DNA of 64,000 nucleotides from positions 12,751-76,750 of the forward strand of contig DAOUHX010000311.1 in NCBI GenBank assembly GCA_034428395.1, read 5' to 3'. How positions within the stretch are numbered: the first letter of the stretch is position 1; the number at the start of each line of letters is the position of its first letter. Shown in pieces: positions 52,102 through 63,737 of the stretch. The DNA is from Bin5 sp034428395. Lineage in GTDB: Bacteria; Chloroflexota; Anaerolineae; Caldilineales; Caldilineaceae. The notes under the pieces were generated by a model. That model saw nothing but the letters and a program-made list of their open reading frames with translations, searched no databases and was not told the DNA's origin. The position numbers and the translations under genes were made by a program.

Positions 52102-53196
52102 ATGTCAGAGATAGGTCTAGTAAGGGAAATTGCCCAGCGGCTGCGGGAGAACGTCGCCCAGGTGATCGTCGGAAAGGACGAGACAATCGACCAGTTGCTG
52201 GCAGCCCTCTTCTCTGAAGGCCACGTGCTGTTGGACGACGTGCCCGGAATCGGCAAGACGACCCTCGCCAAGACCCTCGCTGCCTCGCTTGGAATCAGCT
52301 TCCAACGCATCCAGTTCACGCCGGATCTGCTCCCTTCGGATATTGTCGGCGTCAGCGTCTACAACCGCAAAACGGACGACTTTGACTACCGCCCGGGGCC
52401 GATTCTGGCTGGAATCGTTCTCGCCGACGAGATCAACCGCGCCGGGCCCCGTACACAGAGCGCATTGCTGGAGGCGATGGAGGAACGCCAGGTCACCGTC
52501 GACGGGGTTAGCCGGGCGCTTCCATATCCTTTCTTCCTGATGGCGACCCAGAATCCGGTCGAGTTGGCGGGCACTTTTCCGCTGCCCGAAGCACAGATGG
52601 ACCGCTTCCTGATGCAGGTGCAAATGGGCTATCCCCAACGCGAGGAGGAACGCGAGATCCTGCACCGGTTCCGCACCGACAATCCGCTGGCCAGGGTCCG
52701 GCCTGTGGTCAACGCCGAGGAAATCCGCCGCGCCTCCGCCGCGTGCCGCCGCGTTTTCATCCATCCGGTGCTGGAGGACTACCTGCTCGACCTGGTGGAG
52801 GCGACACGCAGAAGCGACGCGCTTGACCTGGGGGTCAGCCCGCGCGGCAGTCTCGCCCTTTACCGCACCGCGCAGGCCTACGCCGCGATCCGCGGGCGCT
52901 CTTTCGTCACGCCCGACGATATTCAGCAGCTCATCGGCCCCATGCTGCGCCACAGACTGATCCCTGGACCCGATACGCGTCTGCACGGCACATCAGTTGC
53001 CAGTGTGCTGGCCGATATCCTGGAGGGCGTGCCCGTCCCGGTCGAAGAAAACTGGCAGAATACGGCCGTTTCGGCAGGGACTGACCAGGCTGACCCTCTC
53101 GATGCCGGCGACGAGCAGATACCTGAATCCTCCGCTCCTCTCCAAGCAGCCGCCGTCGTGCCCGCGGCTGACGGACCCGCTACCGAATCCAGCTGA
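52102..53196 (+). CDS. MoxR-family AAA ATPase
   Basis: A 364-residue AAA+ protein. Walker A is DVPGIGKTTLAKTLA, Walker B LADEINRAGPRTQSALLEAM, then ATQNPVELAGTFPLPEAQMDRFL, diagnostic of MoxR chaperone-type ATPases. A proline/alanine-rich tail ends the protein. MoxR proteins help mature or assemble complexes in membrane/periplasm systems. The ATG at 52102 follows AGGAG; an in-frame start at 51976 would add 42 poorly conserved residues. The stop overlaps the next gene's ATG. Confidence 0.92.
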   Translation: MSEIGLVREIAQRLRENVAQVIVGKDETIDQLLAALFSEGHVLLDDVPGIGKTTLAKTLAASLGISFQRIQFTPDLLPSDIVGVSVYNRKTDDFDYRPGPILAGIVLADEINRAGPRTQSALLEAMEERQVTVDGVSRALPYPFFLMATQNPVELAGTFPLPEAQMDRFLMQVQMGYPQREEEREILHRFRTDNPLARVRPVVNAEEIRRASAACRRVFIHPVLEDYLLDLVEATRRSDALDLGVSPRGSLALYRTAQAYAAIRGRSFVTPDDIQQLIGPMLRHRLIPGPDTRLHGTSVASVLADILEGVPVPVEENWQNTAVSAGTDQADPLDAGDEQIPESSAPLQAAAVVPAADGPATESS

Positions 53197-54443
53197 TGGG
53201 ACGCACGGGCTGGACCGCGGCGGCTCTCATACTGTTCATTTCGCTGATCACGCGCAGCAACCTGATTTTCACGATGGCTCTCATCCTCGGCTTGATGGGG
53301 GCGGTCGTCTGGCTCTGGAGCCGCTACAGCCTGGCCGAGGTTACCTTCAGGCGGAGGTTTGTCGTTGACAGACTCTTCTTCGGCGAAAAGACGGACCTGC
53401 TGCTTGAGGTTACCAATGCCAAGCCCCTGCCTTTGGCCTGGCTGCGCTGCGAAGACGACATTCCCCTTGCACTCGAGCTGGCGCCTGATGAGCGCGTCAG
53501 GCACTATCAAGCCAACCGCCGCGTACTGATCAATCTCTTTTCGCTTGGGCTTTACCAGCGGGTTATCCGCCGTTACACGGTCACCGGTACGCAGCGGGGG
53601 GCCTGGAAATACGGGCCCGCGAAGCTGATATGCGGCGACATCTTCGGATTTCGCAGCCAGCAGGTGGAGTTAGACGATACCGACCTCCTTTTGGTCTACC
53701 CAAGGCTCTATTCTTTGCCTGAACTGGGGTTGGACGCCCGCCATCCATTCGGAGACTACGAGAGCCGCAACCGCCTGATTGACGATCCCTTACGTTTGAG
53801 CGGCGTACGCGACTACCTGCCCGGCGATAACTTTCGCCATATCCACTGGAAGGCCACGGCCCGCCGCCAGGAGCTGCAGACGAAACTGTTCGACCCGTCC
53901 GCTTCCCGACCGCTGGCAATCTTCGTCAACATCCGGACCTTCACGCACCGTTTCGAAGGGATTGACCCCGAACTGCGCGAGTTTGCCATCAGCGCCGGCG
54001 CCTCCCTCGCGCGCTGGGCACAGTTGCGCGGCGACCCGTTTGGCGTATTCGCCAACAGCATGATGCAGGCGGGCCGGCGCGTGCGCGTTGCCCCCGGCGC
54101 GCATCCGCACCAGTTGATGCGTGTACTGGAGGCGCTGGCCCACTGCGTCGGCATCCCACACACAACGATTGAACGGGTCCTCCAGCAGGAGATGGACGGC
54201 TTGCCCAACGGCACCTCCATCGTCCTCATCAGCGCGACACTGCCGGAAAGCCTGCGCCGCGCCCTTGTCGACCTGCAACGCCGCGGGTTCACGGTGACGT
54301 TGCTTGGCATCGGCGGGCTGAGGCTCGAGCAAGCGATCCCCGGCGTTGCCTTCCGATCGCTGTCACGGCATGGACTGGCCGAACTCTCCCTGGTGAAAGA
54401 AGAGGGGACGCCCGAAATCGAGGCGCCCGCGCCCGCCGGCTGA
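53196..54443 (+). CDS. DUF58 domain protein
   Basis: A 415-residue protein. Two membrane segments occur near the N-terminus (about residues 4-43). The DUF58 core is recognised by YLPGDNFRHIHWKATARRQ with the Asp/His/Trp cluster, then a VWA-like domain. DUF58 proteins are normally encoded next to MoxR ATPases and are taken to be envelope-associated partners or client proteins; the function is not established. Its ATG shares the final A of the MoxR stop codon. Confidence 0.88.
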   Translation: MGRTGWTAAALILFISLITRSNLIFTMALILGLMGAVVWLWSRYSLAEVTFRRRFVVDRLFFGEKTDLLLEVTNAKPLPLAWLRCEDDIPLALELAPDERVRHYQANRRVLINLFSLGLYQRVIRRYTVTGTQRGAWKYGPAKLICGDIFGFRSQQVELDDTDLLLVYPRLYSLPELGLDARHPFGDYESRNRLIDDPLRLSGVRDYLPGDNFRHIHWKATARRQELQTKLFDPSASRPLAIFVNIRTFTHRFEGIDPELREFAISAGASLARWAQLRGDPFGVFANSMMQAGRRVRVAPGAHPHQLMRVLEALAHCVGIPHTTIERVLQQEMDGLPNGTSIVLISATLPESLRRALVDLQRRGFTVTLLGIGGLRLEQAIPGVAFRSLSRHGLAELSLVKEEGTPEIEAPAPAG

Positions 54444-54486
54444 TTGCCGCGGGCTTGATAGCTTCAGCGTTTGCCGGACCTGACCC

Positions 54487-56028
54487 ATGAATTCACCGAT
54501 TGTCTTGCCTTGGAAACATGCGGAGTGGAGCGGCATCGAAGGGCTTTTGCTGCCCGTGCTGGTCGCCGTCATGCGTCTCTGCTGGGTCTGGCCGTGGATG
54601 ATGCTGGTCCAGGGTTTCCTGTCGCCCTCGGTCGATGGGCCGGTGATGACGCCGCTGATGTTGATCGCCTTGCCCATCATCAGCTTCAGCCTGGCCCGCT
54701 GGAGCATGCCGACGCTCGCAGAACGCCGTGACCTCCGGCGCGTCACCGAAGTCCGCCGCCATATCGCATCGGCCGGTTTTGCCGTGTTACTGTTTATGCT
54801 GTGGCTGCGCTTCCTGAGCCAGGACTTTGCCCTGTGGGACCTGCGCTGGCTCCCGGCCGCCGGCTATGAACTGATCTACTGGAGAGCGGTTCCGATCGAG
54901 GTCCCGGGGGCAGCACTGTTCCTGTTCTTGGGCATTCTCCTCTGGCTGCGCGGCGCGCTCGACGGGCGCGGTCAGTTCCACCACGAAGAGATCTGGCGAG
55001 CATTCCTCTGGGGTGGGGCTGCACTGGCGTTGTTCGCCTGGATGATTCCCACGGCCGGCCAGCCTCCGGGTCTTTTCGGACTGCTGATGCTCTTTGCCGC
55101 AGCAGGACTCTCCGGCCTGGGCGTCGCCAACCTGCGCAAAGCCAGCGGCTGGCGGCGCAGCGCGCGCATAGGCAAAATGAGCCCCAACCGCAGCTGGCTG
55201 GTGGGTGTAGGCGTGACCATCGGCGCTCTGCTGTGCGTCGCTCTGCTGATAGGCCTGGTCATTCAGCCGGAGGACGCCGCCATCCTTTGGCGCGTTTTGG
55301 GGATGATCTGGAGCGTGGTTGCGACAGTGCTTGTCTGGATTGTGACGATCATCGCCTACCCGATTTTCGTAATCGTCGAGTACCTGATTCGATTGTTACG
55401 CAGCCTGTTCGGCGATCGCTCGCAGGAGCAGGAGGCGCAGCCGATCGCGACGCCGCCGCCCCAGGAGCCGTTTCCGGAGCCGCCTGAACGGGCGGTCGAA
55501 GCGGTTCCCGAACCCTATCGCTGGATAGCTCTCCTTGTTATCGCAGCCGGCGTTTTCATCATTTTCATGCTCGCGCTGCGCCTGATGCGGAGCCGTTCTC
55601 CGACCGAGATCGACGAGATGCGCGAGTCCGTGTTGACGGCCAACTTGCTGCAGGCCCAATTGGCAGACCTGTGGGGGCGGCTGCGCGCCAGGTTCGGTCC
55701 CCCCGCAGAGGAGCCAGACCCCTACCTGTCGCTGGCAGGGGAGGTCGACACCCGCCGCCTGATTCGTTCGATCTATCAGCGGCTGCTTTCCCTTGCGCAA
55801 ACGCGCGCTCCGGCCAGACTTCGTTCTGAAACGCCTTTCCGCTACGGCGGCCGGCTTACGGAACAGCCCGACTTCGACAAGCGTGCCATTGGGACCATCA
55901 CTGCTGCCTACAACGAGGCACGCTACGGCGACGAGCCGCCCTCCCCACAGACGGCCGAGGAGGCGCAGCGGGCCTGGCAGCGGCTCGAAGACGAACTGTC
56001 GCCGGATCAAACCGACGGCGATACTTAG
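54487..56028 (+). CDS. Membrane protein with C-terminal DUF4129
   Basis: A 513-residue protein with multiple membrane segments (about residues 18-75, 97-113, 140-160, 175-205, 235-300), a charged proline-rich linker, one more membrane segment near 345 and a cytoplasmic C-terminal domain RRLIRSIYQRLLSLAQT with EARYG, typical of DUF4129. DUF4129 is usually at the end of transglutaminase-like (TgpA) proteins in MoxR-DUF58 operons. Here no transglutaminase core is visible, so the N-terminal part seems to have lost or never had it. Confidence 0.78.
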   Translation: MNSPIVLPWKHAEWSGIEGLLLPVLVAVMRLCWVWPWMMLVQGFLSPSVDGPVMTPLMLIALPIISFSLARWSMPTLAERRDLRRVTEVRRHIASAGFAVLLFMLWLRFLSQDFALWDLRWLPAAGYELIYWRAVPIEVPGAALFLFLGILLWLRGALDGRGQFHHEEIWRAFLWGGAALALFAWMIPTAGQPPGLFGLLMLFAAAGLSGLGVANLRKASGWRRSARIGKMSPNRSWLVGVGVTIGALLCVALLIGLVIQPEDAAILWRVLGMIWSVVATVLVWIVTIIAYPIFVIVEYLIRLLRSLFGDRSQEQEAQPIATPPPQEPFPEPPERAVEAVPEPYRWIALLVIAAGVFIIFMLALRLMRSRSPTEIDEMRESVLTANLLQAQLADLWGRLRARFGPPAEEPDPYLSLAGEVDTRRLIRSIYQRLLSLAQTRAPARLRSETPFRYGGRLTEQPDFDKRAIGTITAAYNEARYGDEPPSPQTAEEAQRAWQRLEDELSPDQTDGDT

Positions 56029-56087
56029 AAGAGCGTGCAGCGACCGCTGCGATTCTAATGTGACCAGATTTTCCAGGAGCGCATGAC

Positions 56088-57638
56088 ATGAACGGCGCAC
56101 AGTCCCTCATCCGCACCCTTTTTGACGGCGGCGTAGATACCTGCTTCATGAACCCCGGCACGTCGGAGATGCACTTCGTCGACGCGCTGGACTTTGTGCC
56201 GGAGATGCGCTCAATTCTATGCCTGTTCGAAGGGGTTGCAGCCGGGTGTGCGGACGGGTGGGCGCGCATGACCGGCAGACCGGCCGCAACGCTATTGCAT
56301 CTGGGGCCAGGCTTGGGGAACGGCATCTCCAATCTGCACAATGGACGCAAGGCGCACTCGCCGATTGTCAACATCGTCGGCGATCACGCCACCTATCATC
56401 TCAAGTTTGACGCGCCCCTTACGGCCGACATCGAAGGGCTGGCCCGCCCGGTATCCGGCTGGGTGCGCACTTCGCCGAATGCGCGTGCCATCGCCGCAGA
56501 CGGGGCCGCCGCGATCGCGGCCGCGCGCACGCCACCGGGGCAGGTCGCCACGCTGATTTTGCCGGCGGATACGGCCTGGGGTGAGGCGGACGGACCCGCG
56601 CCGCCGCAGGAGCCTGCAGCCATGTCTCCGGTTCCTGAGGAGCGCGTTGCCGGCATCGCCGACCTGCTGCGGCGGCGCGAGGAGACTGTCATCCTCGTGG
56701 GCGATGCGGTGATGGGGCGCGACGCGCTCAGCCGCCTCACATGCCGCATCGCGGCGCACGCCGGCGCGCGCGTCGTCGGGAATCGCGCGGCCGCCCGTGT
56801 TTCTAGGGGCGCGGGGCGCCCCGTTCTGGCGCGGCTTCCTTACCCGGTCGAGCAGGCCGTCGCCCTGCTGGCCGGCGCCCGCCACGTTGTCCTGGTCGGG
56901 GCAAAGGACCCTGTCGGCTTCTTCGCCTATCCGGACAGTCCCAGCCGGCTGGCGCCGCCGGACGCCGAAATCCATCTGCTGGCTGAGGCGCATGAAGACA
57001 TTCCCGCCGCGCTCGACGCGCTGTGCGAAGAGCTGGGCGCGCCGCAGGCCCCGCTTCCTCTCGCCGCCCTGGAGCGCCCGGGCTTGCCGAGCGGCCCGCT
57101 CACGCCGGATGCCGTTTGGACTGCCCTTAGCGCGCTGATGCCGGAGAACGCAATCGTCTCTGACGAGGCCGTCACATGCGGCCGCCAGTCCTATCCGCTT
57201 ACCGAGAGCGCGCCGCCGCATGACTGGCTGCACGTCACCGGCGGCTCCATCGGCCAGGGTCTGCCCGCGGCTACGGGGGCGGCTGTCGCCTGCCCCGAGC
57301 GCCAGGTCTTTGCCATGGAGGGCGACGGCTCCGGGATGTACACGCTACAAGCACTGTGGACGCAGGCGCGCGAGTCTCTCAACGTTGTGAACGTAATCTT
57401 TGCCAATCGCAGCTACCGCATTTTGCAGGGCGAGCTGCAAAGAGTGGGCGGCGCCGGAGAGCCGGGCCCGAACGCCATGGCAATGATGCGGCTCGACACG
57501 CCGAGCCTGGACTGGGTCTCCATCTCTGAAGGGATGGGCGTGCCTGCCGCCCGCGTTGACGACGCGGAGGCGTTCGCCAAGGCCCTGCGCCGCGGAATTG
57601 AAGAGCCTGGTCCCTTTCTGATCGAGGCGCTGGTCTGA
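56088..57638 (+). CDS. Second thiamine-diphosphate-dependent enzyme (acetolactate synthase-like)
   Basis: A 516-residue ThDP enzyme with a short middle domain. The N-terminal part has FMNPGTSEMHFVDAL, the catalytic-glutamate segment LCLFEGVAAGCADGWARM and LLHLGPGLGNGI; the cofactor motif is AMEGDGSGMYTLQAL with VIFANRSYRIL. It differs from the enzyme at 43.2 kb and from standard IlvB in lacking the FAD-site segments, so it may be a decarboxylase or lyase of a 2-keto acid. AGGAG precedes the ATG. It follows the MoxR operon. Confidence 0.85.
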   Translation: MNGAQSLIRTLFDGGVDTCFMNPGTSEMHFVDALDFVPEMRSILCLFEGVAAGCADGWARMTGRPAATLLHLGPGLGNGISNLHNGRKAHSPIVNIVGDHATYHLKFDAPLTADIEGLARPVSGWVRTSPNARAIAADGAAAIAAARTPPGQVATLILPADTAWGEADGPAPPQEPAAMSPVPEERVAGIADLLRRREETVILVGDAVMGRDALSRLTCRIAAHAGARVVGNRAAARVSRGAGRPVLARLPYPVEQAVALLAGARHVVLVGAKDPVGFFAYPDSPSRLAPPDAEIHLLAEAHEDIPAALDALCEELGAPQAPLPLAALERPGLPSGPLTPDAVWTALSALMPENAIVSDEAVTCGRQSYPLTESAPPHDWLHVTGGSIGQGLPAATGAAVACPERQVFAMEGDGSGMYTLQALWTQARESLNVVNVIFANRSYRILQGELQRVGGAGEPGPNAMAMMRLDTPSLDWVSISEGMGVPAARVDDAEAFAKALRRGIEEPGPFLIEALV

Positions 57639-57744
57639 AAGAGCAGCGCAACCCGCCCCGGCCGCCGCGATTTCCCGACCCTCACCAGCGGGCGCGGCAA
57701 ACTGGAAGCAGTCCGAACGCGTTGAGGCAAAGTCCACCGGGAAG

Positions 57745-59418
57745 ATGCTCGACTCTGACGCAAGCCAGACAACGGAAGATGCGGTCGTCGCGGCCCTGAA
57801 GGCGTTCTTGTCAGAACGCGAGCCGCTATACATCGTCGGCGGCGCGGTGCGGGACCATCTGCTGGGCACTTCCACGGTCCCAGGCTGGACCTACCCGGCC
57901 GGTTCGCTGCGGCGCCCCGCCCGCGCGGGAGCTTCACCTCCCCAGCCTCCCAATCCCGCAGCAACAACCGATCTCGACCTGGTCCTGCAAGGGCCGGTGC
58001 TGCCGGTCGCACGGCGCGTGGCTGACCGGCTCGGCTGGGCCTACTATCCGCTGGACGAGAAGCGGGACGTCGCCCGGCTGGTCGGCGTCGGCGCGGGCGG
58101 TCAGCGGATCGAATGCGACGCGGCCGCGCTGCGCGGCGACCTGCGAGCCGACCTGCTGGCGCGTGATTTCACTGTAAACTCAATGGCGCTGGAGATCTCC
58201 GCCGCGGGGCAGCCCAGGCTGATCGACCTGTGCGGCGGCGCGGTCGACGTCGAGTCGCGGACCCTGCGGCGGACCGCGCCCGACAGCCTGAGCAGCGACC
58301 CGGTCCGGCTACTGCGCGCCGCGCGGCTGGCGGTTCAGCTCTCGTTCACGATCGAGCACGACACGAGGGCGCAGATCGCAGCCGGCGCAGCCGAGGTCCT
58401 GGCCGTCAGCATCGAGCGCGTGCGGGAGGAGTTGTGGAAGCTGTTGGACTGCCCCAGGCCGGATGCCGGCGTACGGGAGCTGGAGACGTTGGGCCTGCTG
58501 GCCCACCTGCTACCCGAAGTCAAGGCACTGCAAGGGGTTGTCCAGTCGCCGCCTCACCACCTGGACGCGTACGAACACAGCCTGTTGACCGTCCACTACG
58601 CCGCGGAGCTGCGGGACTGGCTGCGGGGCGGCCCGCCGCCGAAAGACGGGGCGCTCTCGCAAGCGCTCGCCCCTTGGAGAGGACCGCTGCGCGCGCACTT
58701 CGCCCGCGAGATCGCGGCCCTACATGACCGCGCCGGGTGGCTCGTCTGGCATGCGCTTTTCCACGACACCGGCAAGGCCGGCGGCCTGCCGTCGGCCGAA
58801 TGCCAGAACGATGCCGGACGGCCGCGTCGCGCCGACCATTACAGTTTGAGCGCCGAAATCGCGGACGACCGCGTTTCACGCCTTCGTTTCAGCCGGCGAG
58901 AGGGTATGCTGGCGCAGAAGGTGGCCGCGCTGCACGGCCGGCCCCGCAGGCTCTACCTGGCGCTGGACGCCGGCGAGAGCAGGATACCTCCGCTAAACGC
59001 CTTTCGCTTCTTCCGAGAAGCCGGAAGCGTCGCGGGCGGACGCCAGGTCTTGTTGGGAACACATGCCGGCTCCGCGAGCCCGCCTCTGGACGCGGTGGAC
59101 ATCGTGCTTCAGGCCATTTCCGACCGGCAGGCAACGGGGCTGGAGCGGGGCGAGGACTGGCCGCACTTCCTGGCGGCGATGGCCAGCCTGCTGGAATTCG
59201 CATTCTCACCGCAGCCGGCCCACCTGGCGGCGCCGTTCGTCGATGGCCACACGGTAATGGCGCATCTGGGCCTGAGCGAGGGGCCGGCAGTGGGCGCCAT
59301 CCTGCGCGAGCTGGCGGAGGCACAGGCTGCGGGCGAACTCAGCAGCGCGGCCGAGGCGCTGGCCCTGGCGGAGGCGTTGCTGGCCAGGATGAAGAGAGCA
59401 CGAGCTTCGGGCGTGTAA
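57745..59418 (+). CDS. cca: CCA tRNA nucleotidyltransferase/poly(A) polymerase family
   Basis: A 557-residue class II nucleotidyltransferase, which adds CCA to tRNA 3' ends. Head domain: PLYIVGGAVRDHLLG, then the catalytic DLDLV, ARDFTVNSMAL and RRTAPDSLSSDPVRLLRAARLA. The C-terminal HD domain has DAYEHSLLTVHYA and LFHDTGKAGG. Odd: about 30 proline-rich residues (42-75) are inserted between the GGAVRD loop and the metal-binding DLD, which are normally four or five residues apart. Needed by the tRNA-Ser at 36.6 kb, which lacks an encoded CCA. Poly(A) polymerase is the alternative reading. Confidence 0.88.
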   Translation: MLDSDASQTTEDAVVAALKAFLSEREPLYIVGGAVRDHLLGTSTVPGWTYPAGSLRRPARAGASPPQPPNPAATTDLDLVLQGPVLPVARRVADRLGWAYYPLDEKRDVARLVGVGAGGQRIECDAAALRGDLRADLLARDFTVNSMALEISAAGQPRLIDLCGGAVDVESRTLRRTAPDSLSSDPVRLLRAARLAVQLSFTIEHDTRAQIAAGAAEVLAVSIERVREELWKLLDCPRPDAGVRELETLGLLAHLLPEVKALQGVVQSPPHHLDAYEHSLLTVHYAAELRDWLRGGPPPKDGALSQALAPWRGPLRAHFAREIAALHDRAGWLVWHALFHDTGKAGGLPSAECQNDAGRPRRADHYSLSAEIADDRVSRLRFSRREGMLAQKVAALHGRPRRLYLALDAGESRIPPLNAFRFFREAGSVAGGRQVLLGTHAGSASPPLDAVDIVLQAISDRQATGLERGEDWPHFLAAMASLLEFAFSPQPAHLAAPFVDGHTVMAHLGLSEGPAVGAILRELAEAQAAGELSSAAEALALAEALLARMKRARASGV

Positions 59419-59469
59419 GCGGCTTCAAAGGGCCGGTAGAACCTCTCCTATCTGACAACCTGTACAAGC

Positions 59470-60537
59470 TCAGCTCGCATTGACCACGCGCGCCAGTCGG
59501 ACACTAGCCGCGCCGGAGGCGATGATCTTACGCGCGCGTTCGATGCCATCCGGCACGCTGCCTGCCAAATCGAAGAGATGCAGAATGACGCCGGCGGTCA
59601 GGCAGAGCTGTTCTGCGGCGTCGCCTGGTTCGCCCGCAAGCGCGGCCTCGTTGAGAGCGGCATGGGCGGCAGCGGTCTCGGGCGCGGGAACGCGGACCCG
59701 CTCGCGGTGGCCGAGCGCGGCGGGGTCCAGCACCAGGTCGCGGGACGCGTCCTCGGCGAAGACACGCGTCTTGCGGCCGACCGCCATTTCGACGGAGCCT
59801 TCCTCACCCTGAACGATGAAGCTGCGTTTGGCGCCGGTCTGGACCGCGCGCAGCCGCTCGATGTAGTTGCCGTGGAAAAAGCCGCTGAGCTGAAAGGGCG
59901 CATTGGCGGGATTGAGAAGCTTCTCAACGCTGTTGAGGACGGTGCGCAGACCGAACTGGTGGCGCAACGGCAGCAGGGCATGCCACTGTGGCGCGAAGCG
60001 ACGGGCGGACAGGTAGCCGACGCCGACCGACTCGACCGTGCGCTCGACCTCGTCCGGTCCGAGGTCGTCGGCCACGCCCATCGCCCGTAGCACCGGTCCC
60101 GGCCCAATGCCCGACTTGGTTGGCACGTTCTCGTCGCCGTGGAGCACCACGGGAAGCCCGGCCTCCGCCAGCAGGATGGCGATGGCGGGGGCCAGCTGCG
60201 CGGTGTTTACCTTGCCGTCGTAAGGCGCGGCCAAGTCGAGCAACCCTTCGACACGCGGCTCGATCTGGGTGATAGTCTCTGCCCGGAGGAGGTCGGTGAA
60301 GCCGCGGATCTCGTCAACCGCCTCGCCCTTGACGCGCTGCGTGATGAGAAAGGCGCCGGCCTGGGCAGGTGAGCAGCTCTGTTCGACGATCTGCCGCAGG
60401 GCCTCGACCGACTCGTCGTATGTGAGGTCCCTCTTCAGTTTTTCGCCGCGACCGACCGCCTTGATGAAGGGGATGAACGGTCCGGGGTCCTGGTCGGTCG
60501 CGTAGATGGAGCGGTCGTCAATGGTTGGGCTCAGCAT
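59470..60537 (-). CDS. Anthranilate phosphoribosyltransferase-like protein (TrpD2/YbiB group)
   Basis: About 355 residues with the nucleoside phosphorylase/TrpD fold: RDLTYDESVEALRQIVEQ, FLITQRVKGEAVDEIRGF, LHGDENVPTKSGIGPGPVL and KLLNPANAPFQLSGFFHG. The glycine-rich phosphate loop (GGTG-type) of true TrpD is not seen in its usual place; the YbiB/TrpD2 branch binds nucleic acids instead. The ATG at 60537 was chosen; an ATG at 60603 lacks a ribosome site. It is the last gene of the sulfite/nitrite reductase group. Confidence 0.8.
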   Translation of the reverse strand: MLSPTIDDRSIYATDQDPGPFIPFIKAVGRGEKLKRDLTYDESVEALRQIVEQSCSPAQAGAFLITQRVKGEAVDEIRGFTDLLRAETITQIEPRVEGLLDLAAPYDGKVNTAQLAPAIAILLAEAGLPVVLHGDENVPTKSGIGPGPVLRAMGVADDLGPDEVERTVESVGVGYLSARRFAPQWHALLPLRHQFGLRTVLNSVEKLLNPANAPFQLSGFFHGNYIERLRAVQTGAKRSFIVQGEEGSVEMAVGRKTRVFAEDASRDLVLDPAALGHRERVRVPAPETAAAHAALNEAALAGEPGDAAEQLCLTAGVILHLFDLAGSVPDGIERARKIIASGAASVRLARVVNAS

Positions 60538-60664
60538 CGCTGATCTGCCGTCAGTTCGAAAGCCGTCATGAACCGGCGCTGCCGAACAGGCGACGGCCCG
60601 CATTCGGTTTTAATTTGGGCAGTCGCATTGCGCGCGGCAACGGAACGGCTCGGCGGCGCGGGGC

Positions 60665-61261
60665 TCAGAGGCGACCCAGGAGCGTGTCGACATCGGGCGC
60701 GGAGGGCGCGTTCAACTCGAATGTCAGCGGCTCGCGGGCGTCGTTCTCGACACGGGTAACGGTTGCATCCCCTCCGAAGAGGGCAGCCAGGTTTTCGGCC
60801 AGCTTGCCCTGGGCAGCCTCACCGGCGTCGTCGCCGCCGCTGCCATTGGGCGATCGATTGGGATAATTGAGCCGGTCAAGCAGGACGATCGTAGCCGCAT
60901 CGGTGCGAAGTTTCAGCTTGCCCTGCAGCTCGACGTCACTCTCAGCCAGCTTGATGCCGTTGAGCGCCTGCGCAAGCGTCGTCGCCAGCGCCTCCGGCAG
61001 GTCGGCGCCCAGGTCGCGTTTGCGCACGTATTGGAATCCCGGCTTGCCGCCGGTCAAGTCGACTACGTAGTCGGCCTCGTGGCCGACGAGGAGGATCGCT
61101 GGCCCGTCGACAATATGCTTGTAGTCAGCGACGTCGAGAAGCAGCTCATTCGGCACGACGTTCTCTCGGATCCAGCGGTGGAAGACGGGAATGAACTCCT
61201 CGACGTCGACGGAGAGGTCCTCGAAGTAGAACTTGACGCTTATACGGTGCGGTGCAGTCAT
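60665..61261 (-). CDS. Hypothetical protein, 198 residues, downstream of the sulfite/nitrite reductase
   Basis: A soluble protein with no recognised domain. The N-terminal half is an alpha/beta stretch (RISVKFYFEDLSVDVEEFIPVFHRWI) and a glycine-containing hydrophobic core near GPAILLVGHEADYVVDLT; the C-terminal 60 residues are acidic and probably flexible. Start ATG 61261, 35 bases after the reductase stop, so it is almost certainly cotranscribed with it. It may serve the reductase, but no feature shows how. Confidence 0.7.
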   Translation of the reverse strand: MTAPHRISVKFYFEDLSVDVEEFIPVFHRWIRENVVPNELLLDVADYKHIVDGPAILLVGHEADYVVDLTGGKPGFQYVRKRDLGADLPEALATTLAQALNGIKLAESDVELQGKLKLRTDAATIVLLDRLNYPNRSPNGSGGDDAGEAAQGKLAENLAALFGGDATVTRVENDAREPLTFELNAPSAPDVDTLLGRL

Positions 61262-61295
61262 CGTCGTCTCCAGCTTTGGCGTCCGGCAGCGGCGC

Positions 61296-63554
<2,259 letters not shown>

Positions 63555-63675
63555 GGTAGTCTCCTTGCCTTGTTGCTTTGCTGCCACAGGTGGGGCAGCG
63601 TAGTGGTCGTCGGAGTCCCGAAGCGTGCCATTGCGCGCCCCGGCGAGCTTGGATCTTGAGTCTGAGCCTCTATCT

Positions 63676-63720
63676 CTGAACTGATGGAGGCGCAACTACT
63701 TGCCTCCGTTCAGTCTGAAC
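63676..63720 (-). promoter_or_regulatory. Inverted repeat/hairpin in the reductase leader
   Basis: On the plus strand CTGAAC (63676-63681) and GGAGGC (63686-63691) are matched by GCCTCC (63702-63707) and GTTCAG (63708-63713), forming a 12-base-pair two-part hairpin with a 10-base loop and a 4-base bulge. A further CTGAAC (63715-63720) could compete for GTTCAG. It begins about 10 bases after the expected transcription start. Confidence 0.6.
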
Positions 63721-63737
63721 GAGCCTGCCGCGCCGTC

